Assembly (NCBI RefSeq): GCF_017357825.1 | Contig: NZ_CP046072.1 | Span: 1,922,001-1,986,000, forward strand | Direction of reading: 5' to 3' | Length of the DNA: 64,000 nt | From: Sulfurimonas aquatica | GTDB lineage: Bacteria > Campylobacterota > Campylobacteria > Campylobacterales > Sulfurimonadaceae | Shown: positions 46,578-56,025 of the stretch, piece after piece | How positions within the stretch are numbered: the first letter of the stretch is position 1 | How the letters are laid out: every line of letters begins with the position of its first letter | Made by a program: the position numbers and the translations under genes | The notes under the pieces: generated by a model | Seen by the model: only the letters and a program-made list of their open reading frames with translations | The model's database searches: none | What the model was told of the DNA's origin: nothing

Positions 46578-48731
46578 TTAGTTTTTATATGCATCATCTG
46601 ATCTTACAAAATGTATTACTTTTATTTTTGTTTCTATTTTAGCACGTAGTGTGTTAATATCAGCTTCTTTAGACTCAAAACCAAGCTCACAGTACTTTGT
46701 ATAGTCTGGGCTCTCTTTACCTAATTCTATTGAATTTATATCAATATTTAGCTTTACTAAAAATGTTAAAAATTCCGCTAAAGCACCTTTTTCATTATGC
46801 AGAGATGCTATTAAACTATATCTATATATTTTTCTTTGAGCCCATTTTACAAAAACCATAGGATGATTTGAGCCAAACTCTTTAGCAGCTTGCTTACAAA
46901 GTTTATGATGAACGTTCACTTTAGACTTTTCTAAAAAGCCAACTATTTCATCGCCAGCTTTAGGATGACAACAATAATTAAATACAACATCACTGATTGT
47001 AGATGTAGAGTAAATTTCAAGGCCTGCTAATTTTGTATGTTTTAGCTTAAATCGATGACGTGATAAGAAGCCTTTAAATCTGTTATTTTTTGAAATTTCT
47101 AGTACATATTTAGATATTACATGCTTGAAGTGTTCGACATCATTTGGAATGCTTGAGATACTATCACAGTTATTTTTATCAAACCACTCTTCAACTCTAC
47201 TATAGTTTAAACTCATTGCAGCTGCCACTATACTTATAGCCACAGTATGATTAATCTCTCGTACTTTTGCATTACAGTTTAGTTTCATATTTGATTGGGC
47301 TTTTGACGTTTTTACAGCATCTATCCAACTACATCTCGTAATAAGTTTATCTTTAGTAACTATTTTAACAATATCGCCATTATTTAACTCAGTCAAAAGA
47401 GATGCTTTTGTTTTATTTACAAGTGCTGAGAAGGCTTTATTTCCCACTTCTGTATGAACACTATAGGCAAAGTCTAAAACAATTGCTCCACGCGGAAGAG
47501 TAAATGCGTCTCCCGTAGGAGAAAATACTGAAATATCTTCAGAGTAGAGATCATTCTTTATAAGTGCATAAAAATCTTCAACGGATTCATCTTGATACTG
47601 AAGATTATCTAACCAATCTAGCTTAATATTGCTAGCGCTACTTTTATATTTCCAGTGTGCTGCGACACCAAGCTCTGCTGTTTCATGCATCTCGTATGTT
47701 CGAATTTGAACTTCAAATATAGCAGTATTATAAAAAACACTTGTGTGAATAGTCTGGTATCCATTATCTTTAGCAATGGCAATATAGTCTTTAAAACGAG
47801 AAGCTAAGGGACGAAAATGTAGATGAATTAAACCTAAAACATTGTAACATTTTACAGGATCTTTAACTAAAATTCTCAAAGCTAAAAGGTCAAGCACTTC
47901 ATCTATTGAAGCACCTTTTCTCTGCATTTTAAGATAGATAGAGTATCTATGTTTTACACGTGAGAGTATCTCAAAATCATCATCACAAAATCCATTTTGA
48001 ATAAGTAGTCTTGAGAGAGCCTCTTTGAACTCATTTAACTTCATTTCTATTGAGTGGTAGTTTGTGTCTAGGTAGTTGTCAATATGATGTTTTTCTTCTT
48101 TAAAAAGATAAGAAAAGCTTAAATCTTCAAGAATGTTTTTTAGAAAACTAATTCCTAAGCGGTGTGCGATAGGTGCATAAACAACAAGAGTCTCTTCTGC
48201 GATTCTAAGCTGTTTATACTCTGCTAAAGCATCAAGTGTAAGCATATTATGCAGTCTATCACATAGTTTAATAACCAACACTCTTACATCTTGTATACTT
48301 GCCAAAAGCATTTTTCTAAATGAAAGAGCCGAAGCAACTAGCTTCTCATTTGAGTTTGATGGAACAAGTTCACTATCACGAATCACGTCAATCTTTGTAA
48401 GCCCTCCAACAAGATGGGCTACGTCTCGTCCAAACATCTCCTCAATTTCTAAAATCGTAGTATCTGTATCTTCAACTACATCATGTAAAAGTGCTGCAAT
48501 TGCCATAGATTCATCATTTGTAATTGATGAGACGATGGACGCTACCAATATTGGATGTACAATATAGGGCTCACCACTTTTTCTAAACTGTTCTTGATGT
48601 GCGTTTATTGAGTATTGGAGTGCTTTTTTTAGAACCTCAGTTGGCTCTATACGGGAGAATAAATATGTAGTCGCTGAGTCAACATCATGGAGATGTTTAA
48701 CTTTTTCTATCTCAGTTTGACTCAGAGGCAA
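46578..48731 (-). CDS. spoT: Bifunctional (p)ppGpp synthetase/hydrolase
   Basis: A 717-residue Rel/SpoT enzyme. The HD hydrolase domain has HPILVASI, ALLHDVVEDTD and LCDRLHNM. The synthetase domain has RVKHRYSIYLKM, LDLLALRILV, DNGYQTIHTSVF and EVQIRTYEMHETAELGVAAHWKYK. TGS (about 385-450) and C-terminal ACT domains follow. Both active sites look intact, so it is probably the only long RSH of this genome, as in Campylobacter. The start appears to be TTG at 48731, five bases after the rpoZ stop. The ribosome-binding site is weak. Confidence 0.95.
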   Translation of the reverse strand: MPLSQTEIEKVKHLHDVDSATTYLFSRIEPTEVLKKALQYSINAHQEQFRKSGEPYIVHPILVASIVSSITNDESMAIAALLHDVVEDTDTTILEIEEMFGRDVAHLVGGLTKIDVIRDSELVPSNSNEKLVASALSFRKMLLASIQDVRVLVIKLCDRLHNMLTLDALAEYKQLRIAEETLVVYAPIAHRLGISFLKNILEDLSFSYLFKEEKHHIDNYLDTNYHSIEMKLNEFKEALSRLLIQNGFCDDDFEILSRVKHRYSIYLKMQRKGASIDEVLDLLALRILVKDPVKCYNVLGLIHLHFRPLASRFKDYIAIAKDNGYQTIHTSVFYNTAIFEVQIRTYEMHETAELGVAAHWKYKSSASNIKLDWLDNLQYQDESVEDFYALIKNDLYSEDISVFSPTGDAFTLPRGAIVLDFAYSVHTEVGNKAFSALVNKTKASLLTELNNGDIVKIVTKDKLITRCSWIDAVKTSKAQSNMKLNCNAKVREINHTVAISIVAAAMSLNYSRVEEWFDKNNCDSISSIPNDVEHFKHVISKYVLEISKNNRFKGFLSRHRFKLKHTKLAGLEIYSTSTISDVVFNYCCHPKAGDEIVGFLEKSKVNVHHKLCKQAAKEFGSNHPMVFVKWAQRKIYRYSLIASLHNEKGALAEFLTFLVKLNIDINSIELGKESPDYTKYCELGFESKEADINTLRAKIETKIKVIHFVRSDDAYKN

Positions 48732-48736
48732 GAGGT

Positions 48737-48958
48737 TTACTTTTCTATATTAGTGAAGCCTTTAAATACTACAAGGCCCTCTGCAATTTCCATTAGGGCT
48801 AAATCTGCAGACTTAATGCTGTTAGAACTTACACTTAACTTACTCACTGCACCATTTTCTAATTCATCACATCTTTTTGCTACTGCAAGTGCTAATTGAT
48901 AGTTATCCATGCTTGGGTTAGCATCTAAAATCTTCGCTGTTAATTCTTCTGTTTTCAT
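48737..48958 (-). CDS. rpoZ: RNA polymerase omega subunit
   Basis: A 73-residue omega, short but typical: NYQLALAVAKRCDELENGAV and LALMEIAEGLV. It helps fold and hold beta-prime and contributes to a ppGpp-binding site in Proteobacteria. Its place between pyrH and spoT parallels the rpoZ-spoT linkage of enterobacteria and the order in Campylobacter. Confidence 0.93.
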   Translation of the reverse strand: MKTEELTAKILDANPSMDNYQLALAVAKRCDELENGAVSKLSVSSNSIKSADLALMEIAEGLVVFKGFTNIEK

Positions 48959-48979
48959 ATATAATTTCCTTTGGTTTAT

Positions 48980-49699
<720 letters not shown>

Positions 49700-49719
49700 T
49701 TATTTATAAAAATCCGTGA

Positions 49720-49725
49720 ATTATA
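49720..49725 (-). promoter_or_regulatory. Candidate -10 box of the pyrH operon
   Basis: TATAAT on the minus strand in AGTATAATTCACGG, predicting a start near 49713 and a leader of about 23 bases before pyrH. Confidence 0.6.
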
Positions 49726-49777
49726 CTAAAGAATCTCTTTATAAATGCTTTGGTCTAAAAAGTCAAATTAATTTATG

Positions 49778-49783
49778 TATAAT
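49778..49783 (+). promoter_or_regulatory. Candidate -10 box very close to the esterase start
   Basis: TATAAT in TGTATAATATGAG ends only five bases before the ATG at 49789. With usual spacing, transcription would begin at or next to the ATG, so the transcript could be leaderless. No ribosome-binding sequence is visible before this ATG. Confidence 0.45.
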
Positions 49784-49788
49784 ATGAG

Positions 49789-50415
49789 ATGAAAAATTTA
49801 GAATTAAACAATATATTTATCGAATCAAAAATACCCTCAAAGAAGCTAATGATTATTTTACATGGTCGAGGAGACTCTTCTGAGGGCTTTGTTGGGCTTC
49901 CACCTTTTTTAGGCTTAGATGATATGAACTATCTTCTACTTGACGCTCCATTTGAGTACTACACAGGCTACTCTTGGTATCCTCTTCCTCCAAATCAACT
50001 TCCAGGAATTGAGCACTCAAGCATAGTTCTTACAAAGGTACTTGATTCACTTTTTGAAGAAGAGTTTAACGCAGAGGAGAGTTTTTTACTTGGCTTTTCT
50101 CAAGGCTCGCTGTTAACCTTTGAATTTGGTGCGAGATATCATAAAGTCTTAGCGGGATATATCGCCATTAGTGGATACATTTATGATGCTAAAAAACTTT
50201 TAGAAGAGATGAACCCAGAAGTAAATAATTCTCATTGGTTATGTACACATGGAACGTATGATGGTGTTTTGCCATTTGACGAGTCAAAAAAACAAGTGGA
50301 GTTTCTTCAAAATGGTGGTTTTAACATAGCGTTCAAATCATACGATAAAGATCACAGCATAGCAAAAGATGAGCTAGATATGATATCTGAGTGGATAAGG
50401 AGTATTAAACCTTAG
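49789..50415 (+). CDS. Phospholipase/carboxylesterase-family alpha/beta hydrolase
   Basis: A 208-residue alpha/beta hydrolase. The oxyanion region LHGRGDSSEGF, the nucleophile GFSQGS (G-x-S-x-G), the acid in GTYDGVLPFDES and the histidine in DKDHSIAKDEL are in the expected order. It has no signal peptide, so it is cytoplasmic; the natural ester is unknown. Its end overlaps the convergent nitrate reductase gene by 11 bp. Confidence 0.87.
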   Translation: MKNLELNNIFIESKIPSKKLMIILHGRGDSSEGFVGLPPFLGLDDMNYLLLDAPFEYYTGYSWYPLPPNQLPGIEHSSIVLTKVLDSLFEEEFNAEESFLLGFSQGSLLTFEFGARYHKVLAGYIAISGYIYDAKKLLEEMNPEVNNSHWLCTHGTYDGVLPFDESKKQVEFLQNGGFNIAFKSYDKDHSIAKDELDMISEWIRSIKP

Positions 50416-52711
50416 CACTCTGCTGTAATACGTTTTCTTGAATTTTCACGCCTTCATAAGTGCTTTTTATATGTTCTATCTCGCCACTCACTTCTTGTTC
50501 TTTAAAAACGAGCCCATCAGGAACCTCAGCAGAGTGTAGTTGAATGGCAGTCTGTTTAAAGTTTGGCTCCCCAGATTTTGGACAGAAGCTATCATTTGTT
50601 AGAGTATTTACCAGCTCAGTATTAAAATGGAAGGGAATAAAAATATTTCCAGCTCTTACGCTCTGCGTTACACGCACAACTACGTCTTCAACTCTTCCTC
50701 GAGCACTTGATACTGCCATTCTATCGCCACTTTTTACTTTTAAGACATCTGCATCCTCAGGATTTATATCTACCCATGCTTCAGGCGCTAAATCATTGAG
50801 TATATCTATACTTCGCGTTTTAGTTCTTGTATGCCACTGCTCAACCGTTCTACCTGTATTTAAAAGTGCTGGAAATGCAGGAGATATTGGCTCCGCCATA
50901 GGAAACCAATCTGCACAAATAAGATTTGCTTTTGCATCTTTTGTTGTAAACGCGATATCAGCAGAGTAGAGTCTCTTTGTTCCAAGAGGTCGCTCCTCAT
51001 TACATGGCCACTGAATTCCGCCCTCTTGCTCTAAAAGCTCATAAGTTATACCTGAGTAATCACAGAGCTGACCTTTACTCACCTTTTTCCATTCATTAAA
51101 AGCGTCTATTGGTTTCTCCCACCCATTAAATAGCATCTCGTTGACACCATCAAACTGTTTTGAAAACTCTAAGATTATGTCAAAGTCGCTCTTAGAATCA
51201 CCTAATGGTTCAACTGCTTTATTTGCTCTGTTACATCTGCGTTCAGAGTTTGTATAGACACCCTCTTTTTCTCCCCATGTAGCAGCTGAGAACACAATAT
51301 CAGCAATCTCAGCAGTGTCGCTCATAAAAGCGTCTTGCACTACGAGCAGGTCAAGCTTAGCCAAAGTCGAGCGAAGTTTTTCTTGGTTTACAAAACTTAC
51401 AAGTGGATTTGTAGCGACTATCCAAAGCGCTTTTATCTCTCCTCTATCTATGGCATCTATAATCTCTGCGTATTTATAACCGCGTTCTCTTGGAATAATC
51501 TCCTCTGGTACATTTACAAGAGCCGCATACTCTTGTAAAGCAGCCTCGTCTCCAAAATTTCTATACCCTGGCAGTGATGAAGTAAATCCAGTCTCACGTG
51601 TGCCCATGGCGTTACACTGACCAGTGATAGAAAAAGGACCTGCTCCCTCACGGCCAATTTGACCCGTTAAAAGGTGTAGATTAATGATGGCACTAACCGT
51701 GTCCGTTCCCATAAAAGATTGGTTCACTCCCATAGTCCAAGCTGAGAGAACCGCGTCTTGAGCGCTAAACTCACGTGCGAGTTCATAAAGCGTTTTGACA
51801 TCTATGCCTGTGATGTTTGAGACCTCTTGAGGTGGATAATTTTGAAGATGCTTTTTAAGTTCTTTGTAGCCATTCGTATTTGCTTTTACATAACCCTCAT
51901 CTTCCCAACCCTGCTCCATAATAATATAAGCAAGTCCATTATAAAGTGCCAAGTCTGTACGAGGTTTTATGGGCACAAAGAGGTCTGCCATTTGTGAAGT
52001 TTTAGAAGCTCTAGGATCTATGACTATCACTTTTTTATTTGGTTTTTTGTTTTTGTTTAGATGAAGAGTAAGTATTGGGTGGTTATCCGCTATATTTGCG
52101 CCTATTAAGAATATGGTGTCGGCATGAGTAAAGTCTTCATAAGAGCCAACGGGGCCATCACTTCCTAGGGATTGTTTATATCCCATAACAGCCGAAGCCA
52201 TACATAGAGTTGTGTTTCCATCATAGTTATTAGTCCCAAGTCCTAACTGAACAAACTTTCCAAGCGTATAAAACTCTTCAGTTAAAAGCTGTCCCGTACC
52301 TATAACGCCAATAGCCTTAGCTCCATGCTCTTTACTTATGCGTTTAAATTCATCCGCTACTTTGGTATAAGTCTCATCCCATGAAGAAGCACTCAAAACA
52401 CCCTCTTTTTTTATAAGTGGTGAAGTTATTCTATCAGGCGAGTTTAACATATCATGCTCACTCAAACCTTTCGGACAGAGTGTTCCCATGTTTACGTTAT
52501 GTTTTGGATTTCCTTTTGTATGTATCGCTTTTCCATCTTTAACTCCGATGTAAAGCCCACATCCAACGCCACAGTACCCACAAGTTGAAAAGACCCACTT
52601 GTCTGGCTTTTTTTCATCACTTATCATTCCAAATTGTGGATCGTGCGAGAGTTTATACTTCTGTGCTTTTATATCAAAACCTAAAAAATCTTTTATCTTT
52701 TCTATCATCAT
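50405..52711 (-). CDS. nasA: Assimilatory-type nitrate reductase catalytic subunit
   Basis: A 768-residue molybdopterin (bis-MGD) oxidoreductase. An N-terminal [4Fe-4S] site uses C44, C47, C51 and C79 (CGYCGVGC...LCPKG). C170 in NTTLCMAS is the expected Mo ligand, as in NapA/NasA/NarB. The C-terminal molydop-binding domain includes FIPFHFNTELVNTLT. No twin-arginine signal is present, so it works in the cytoplasm, unlike periplasmic NapA. With transporter, siroheme and nitrite reductase genes nearby, nitrate assimilation is the likely role. Two in-frame ATGs (52711, 52708) start it, overlapping the preceding gene's stop. Confidence 0.88.
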   Translation of the reverse strand: MMIEKIKDFLGFDIKAQKYKLSHDPQFGMISDEKKPDKWVFSTCGYCGVGCGLYIGVKDGKAIHTKGNPKHNVNMGTLCPKGLSEHDMLNSPDRITSPLIKKEGVLSASSWDETYTKVADEFKRISKEHGAKAIGVIGTGQLLTEEFYTLGKFVQLGLGTNNYDGNTTLCMASAVMGYKQSLGSDGPVGSYEDFTHADTIFLIGANIADNHPILTLHLNKNKKPNKKVIVIDPRASKTSQMADLFVPIKPRTDLALYNGLAYIIMEQGWEDEGYVKANTNGYKELKKHLQNYPPQEVSNITGIDVKTLYELAREFSAQDAVLSAWTMGVNQSFMGTDTVSAIINLHLLTGQIGREGAGPFSITGQCNAMGTRETGFTSSLPGYRNFGDEAALQEYAALVNVPEEIIPRERGYKYAEIIDAIDRGEIKALWIVATNPLVSFVNQEKLRSTLAKLDLLVVQDAFMSDTAEIADIVFSAATWGEKEGVYTNSERRCNRANKAVEPLGDSKSDFDIILEFSKQFDGVNEMLFNGWEKPIDAFNEWKKVSKGQLCDYSGITYELLEQEGGIQWPCNEERPLGTKRLYSADIAFTTKDAKANLICADWFPMAEPISPAFPALLNTGRTVEQWHTRTKTRSIDILNDLAPEAWVDINPEDADVLKVKSGDRMAVSSARGRVEDVVVRVTQSVRAGNIFIPFHFNTELVNTLTNDSFCPKSGEPNFKQTAIQLHSAEVPDGLVFKEQEVSGEIEHIKSTYEGVKIQENVLQQSAKV

Positions 52712-54291
52712 TAACCCCTCTGCTTACCAACAAAAAATCCACCTGCCATTCCTAGTGGAACAACTGTGGAGTAGAACAAAAATCTATCGCTTATTTCACT
52801 CATAAACGCGACCAATAGAGCTATTCCTAAAACCCAAGTAGTAGCATTCACATATGCACCGCTTAAAAGCACAAGTGCAAGAAGTGGAAAAATAAGGCCA
52901 CCTGCAAGTAGCGTCACTAGTCGCGTTACTTTTATGTTTTTAAAGTTCTCATTTAAGAGTCTTTTTGTTCTTTGGAGTTGGTACTCATTTTCCTTAGCAT
53001 CTAAAGTTTTTATATCTTCATAATTAAAGAAAAACTGTGAAATCGCTCCTATAATACTGAGTGTGACTAAAGGTCCTACAACTTCATGCAATGAAGTGAG
53101 ACTGCTTATAAACGCTAGTAACGTTATACCCAAATAAGCTACTCCAAAAAACTTCATATTTGTTGTTACTCTATCCCATGATGGACGGGCTTTTATACGG
53201 TAAATCATTGACTGAGCATAGATACCATATATTCCAGTCGCTAAGATAATGGCTTCTACAACTAAACGCAAGCTTTGCGAAAACTCAAAAAAGTAGAGAA
53301 CTACATTGACACTCATAAGTCCTGTAAATACTCCAAGTGCTAAGGCTTCCCTAGAGAGCCATGATGTTTTGATATTTTTCATCGCAGTCAGCGCTAAAAA
53401 TGGACGACCTAAATGAAGTGCTGAAAGTGGTAATCCTATAGCGGATGGTAGCATTACTAAAAGTGCCATTATCCAAGTAGTACTTGAAAATCCAAAAAGG
53501 CTCATCACATCACCTAAAAAGAGTGCGAAGAACCCACCCAGAGAGATTTGAGTGAGTACCGTCATAAAAACTAATGGTACTTCAGGGTGTGCAGGGTTTA
53601 ATATATGCTCATCCATCTCTTTCATTATCTCTGGCATATTATCAGGGAGAGTATATCTTGTAGTAGAGTTTGTGATTCTAGCGTCTGGTAAAAACGGCAT
53701 ATTTCCTTGCTCGTCTATGTCGCGTTCAAGCCACTCTTTTATATTTACCGCTTCTATCTCAATAGCACCTGATGGGCACGACTGAACACAAGCAGGAGAC
53801 TCACCAATGTCTAAACGCTCATGACACATATGACACTTTGTGACAATATTTCTCTCTTCATGATAAGTAGGAACGCCATAAGGGCAGTTCCAAGTACAGT
53901 ACTGACACCCTATACAAGTGTCATCATCATGTATAACTATTCCAGTTTCAGCGATTTTAATGTAAGACTCAGTGGGACAACCGATAAGACACTCAGGGTC
54001 CTCGCAGTGGTTACAACTCATAGAGTTTAAAAGTTGAGTAAACGCAGGAAATACACCACCCTCTATCTCACCAACTCGTCTCCATTTGATATCTGCTGGA
54101 TTATTATTTTGCTCATTACACGCTACTTCACAACATCTACAACCTACACAGGCCACAGCGTCAAAATGAAATCTATACTGTTCACCCTCTTCTAGTTTAG
54201 GTATATCTATAGAGTAGTTTCCACACTGCATTCCCGTATCGGCTTTGTATTTTATAAAGTTCTCTAAAGGTGTAGCTGAATCTTCTTGCAT
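52711..54291 (-). CDS. DmsB-DmsC-like fusion: four-cluster ferredoxin plus membrane anchor
   Basis: 526 residues. Residues about 40-175 have four [4Fe-4S] cysteine groups in DmsB order (CVGCRCCEVAC; CNHCEDPECLIGC; CIGCQYCTWNC; CHMCHERLD...CVQSC). Residues about 230-525 are a DmsC-like integral membrane domain with about eight helices (VLTQISLGGFFALFL, GLPLSALHLGRPFLALTAM). No twin-arginine signal is seen. It lies immediately before the nitrate reductase gene and probably passes electrons from the quinol pool to it on the cytoplasmic side. ATG at 54291 is preferred over the adjacent TTG. Confidence 0.87.
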   Translation of the reverse strand: MQEDSATPLENFIKYKADTGMQCGNYSIDIPKLEEGEQYRFHFDAVACVGCRCCEVACNEQNNNPADIKWRRVGEIEGGVFPAFTQLLNSMSCNHCEDPECLIGCPTESYIKIAETGIVIHDDDTCIGCQYCTWNCPYGVPTYHEERNIVTKCHMCHERLDIGESPACVQSCPSGAIEIEAVNIKEWLERDIDEQGNMPFLPDARITNSTTRYTLPDNMPEIMKEMDEHILNPAHPEVPLVFMTVLTQISLGGFFALFLGDVMSLFGFSSTTWIMALLVMLPSAIGLPLSALHLGRPFLALTAMKNIKTSWLSREALALGVFTGLMSVNVVLYFFEFSQSLRLVVEAIILATGIYGIYAQSMIYRIKARPSWDRVTTNMKFFGVAYLGITLLAFISSLTSLHEVVGPLVTLSIIGAISQFFFNYEDIKTLDAKENEYQLQRTKRLLNENFKNIKVTRLVTLLAGGLIFPLLALVLLSGAYVNATTWVLGIALLVAFMSEISDRFLFYSTVVPLGMAGGFFVGKQRG

Positions 54292-54321
54292 CAAGTATAG
54301 TCCATATTTAAAAATTGGGTA

Positions 54322-54327
54322 ATTATA
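54322..54327 (-). promoter_or_regulatory. Candidate -10 box of the nitrate reductase operon
   Basis: TATAAT on the minus strand inside GGGTATAGTTATAATTACCC, whose ends (GGGTA/TACCC, 54317-54336) are also complementary. Predicted start near 54315. Confidence 0.5.
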
Positions 54328-54357
54328 ACTATACCCGTATGTGAAATATCATTTTAT

Positions 54358-54376
54358 CTGTATAAAAAACAGTCAC
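54358..54376 (-). promoter_or_regulatory. Putative activator site of the nitrate reductase promoter
   Basis: On minus this reads GTGACTGTTTTTTATACAG. Its promoter-proximal half TATACAG is identical to that of the site at 55921-55939, and the first 12 bases on plus (CTGTATAAAAAA) are the same in both. It ends 31 bases from the -10 box, exactly as the other site does. Confidence 0.5.
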
Positions 54377-54444
54377 TATCAATTTTATTATTTTTTATAC
54401 ACAAGTAAATAGAATATTAAACTCTAGAAGAGTAAAATAAATCC

Positions 54445-55893
54445 ATGATAAAAAATATCAATATTGAAATTAAAATTATTATTAGTATCATACTATTTAC
54501 AACAGTTATATTAGGCTTTGAGCGTTACTATATGTCAGATGTAGTAATAAAGCAGTTTAAAGAATCAAAAAAAATTAAAAACAATATACTTATTAATACA
54601 ATTCTTCCCCTAGTAAGCCTCAACCTTTCGTTTGGCCTGCATGATTCAACAAATGAGTACCTCGACTTGATTGCTAAACAAAATAGTGATGTTGAATATC
54701 TTGAACTAAGAGATAATAATGCCAACTTGTTATATATGCATAATAAAGAGGATGAAAGTAGTTTAAGTTTTGTGCATTCTGAATCAGATATAGTATCTAG
54801 AAATATAGTAGACACAGTTACAAAAAAGCAACTCGGCACAATTGAAATACACTTCTATGATGATGACTACAGACATATTATTAAAAGTAACAACAAGGTA
54901 ACACTCACCATTCTTTTTGTAACGCTTGTGCTTCTTAGTATCTTTATACTTTACATCAAACAAGAGTTTAAACTTTTAAAGGAGCTAAGCGATAAAGTTT
55001 TAGCATATAACCCAAATAAAAATAACTTAACTATTGAGAAACTAGATAGAGAAGATGAAGTAGGAATTATTAATAATGCTATATTTACTATGGTTGAAAA
55101 GATAAAAGATTATGCATATAAACTCGACAAAGCTAATATCTCCTTAGAAAAAAAAGTGATTAGAAAAAGTGATCAAATTGCTGAACAAGAGGAGATGATT
55201 CTAGCTCAATCCAAACTTGCTACAATGGGTGAGATGATGAGTATGATTGCCCACCAATGGAGACAACCACTCTCAACAACAACCCTTTTAATTACTAACG
55301 AAAAACTCAAAAACATGCTAGCCGGTAAAGAGGAGAGTGAATATGACAAGATCTTAGATAAAATTTCTAGTACCCTTATGTACCTCTCTGAGACTATTGA
55401 TGATTTTCAAACCTACTTTAAACCAGGAAAAGCTAAAGAAGAGATATCCGTCAACTCGATAATAGAGCGTGTAAAGGGTTTTATTGGGGCAAGACTTACT
55501 ATGTCCAAAGTAGAACTAAATGTAGATATTGAAGATGATATACTTGTAAAAACTTATGCAAATGAACTCGTACAAGTAATCATGAATATCCTTAACAACG
55601 CTACTGACGCACTCATAGAAGCAAGAGAGCAAGAGAGAAAAATTTGGATTAAAATGCAAGTTGATAAAAATATTAATATATCTATTGAAGATAATGCTGG
55701 TGGAATAGATAGCAGTATCTTGCATAAAGTTTTTGAGCCATACTTTAGTACAAAGTCTAAAAATGGTACTGGACTTGGTCTTTATATGGCAAAAATGATT
55801 ATAGAGAATCATATGTCAGGAGAGCTAAGCGTGAGTAATTCTCAAAATGGTGCACTCTTTAAAATAACCCTTCCCCTAAATAGTAAATCATAA
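54445..55893 (+). CDS. Membrane sensor histidine kinase, no adjacent response regulator
   Basis: A 482-residue kinase: TM1 at about 9-27, a periplasmic sensor region of about 120 residues with no family I can name, TM2 at about 150-170, a HAMP-like linker and coiled coil, then a HisKA domain with the H box IAHQWRQPLS and a HATPase domain (NILNNATDALI, EDNAGGID, GTGLGLYMAKMI). HxWRQPL kinases are common in this phylum. It is divergent from the nitrate reductase genes and 132 bp before the transporter, so it may control this locus, but its partner regulator is not in the window. Confidence 0.88.
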   Translation: MIKNINIEIKIIISIILFTTVILGFERYYMSDVVIKQFKESKKIKNNILINTILPLVSLNLSFGLHDSTNEYLDLIAKQNSDVEYLELRDNNANLLYMHNKEDESSLSFVHSESDIVSRNIVDTVTKKQLGTIEIHFYDDDYRHIIKSNNKVTLTILFVTLVLLSIFILYIKQEFKLLKELSDKVLAYNPNKNNLTIEKLDREDEVGIINNAIFTMVEKIKDYAYKLDKANISLEKKVIRKSDQIAEQEEMILAQSKLATMGEMMSMIAHQWRQPLSTTTLLITNEKLKNMLAGKEESEYDKILDKISSTLMYLSETIDDFQTYFKPGKAKEEISVNSIIERVKGFIGARLTMSKVELNVDIEDDILVKTYANELVQVIMNILNNATDALIEAREQERKIWIKMQVDKNINISIEDNAGGIDSSILHKVFEPYFSTKSKNGTGLGLYMAKMIIENHMSGELSVSNSQNGALFKITLPLNSKS

Positions 55894-55920
55894 AAATCCT
55901 CATGTAAATTTAAGATTAGA

Positions 55921-55939
55921 CTGTATAAAAAATATACAG
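55921..55939 (+). promoter_or_regulatory. Perfect inverted repeat upstream of the nitrate transporter
   Basis: CTGTATAAAAAATATACAG: 7-bp arms with a five-A spacer, ending 31 bases before the first base of a TATACT -10 box (55970-55975). Its centre would be about 52 bases upstream of the predicted start (near 55982). The position suits a transcription activator. A related site lies at 54358-54376. Confidence 0.6.
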
Positions 55940-55969
55940 ATAATGAGTTATTAAATAAATAACTACTGT

Positions 55970-55975
55970 TATACT
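55970..55975 (+). promoter_or_regulatory. Candidate -10 box of the nitrate transporter
   Basis: TATACT in TGTTATACTTCCCC, predicted start near 55982 and a 44-base leader that contains AGAAGGA before the ATG at 56026. Confidence 0.45.
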
Positions 55976-56025
55976 TCCCCCATAAAATATTTCACAATGA
56001 AATTTTAAGTAAAGAAGGAAAAGTA

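Noticed and set aside
50405-52711. Periplasmic nitrate reductase NapA
   Set aside because: There is no twin-arginine signal peptide and none of the nap partner genes (napG, napH, napB, napD) are nearby; transporter, cysG and nirA neighbours indicate assimilation.
52711-54291. DMSO or polysulfide reductase subunit pair
   Set aside because: The B-C fusion resembles DmsBC, but it lacks an export signal and the catalytic subunit has the NasA/NapA-type Cys ligand region, so a role with nitrate is preferred.
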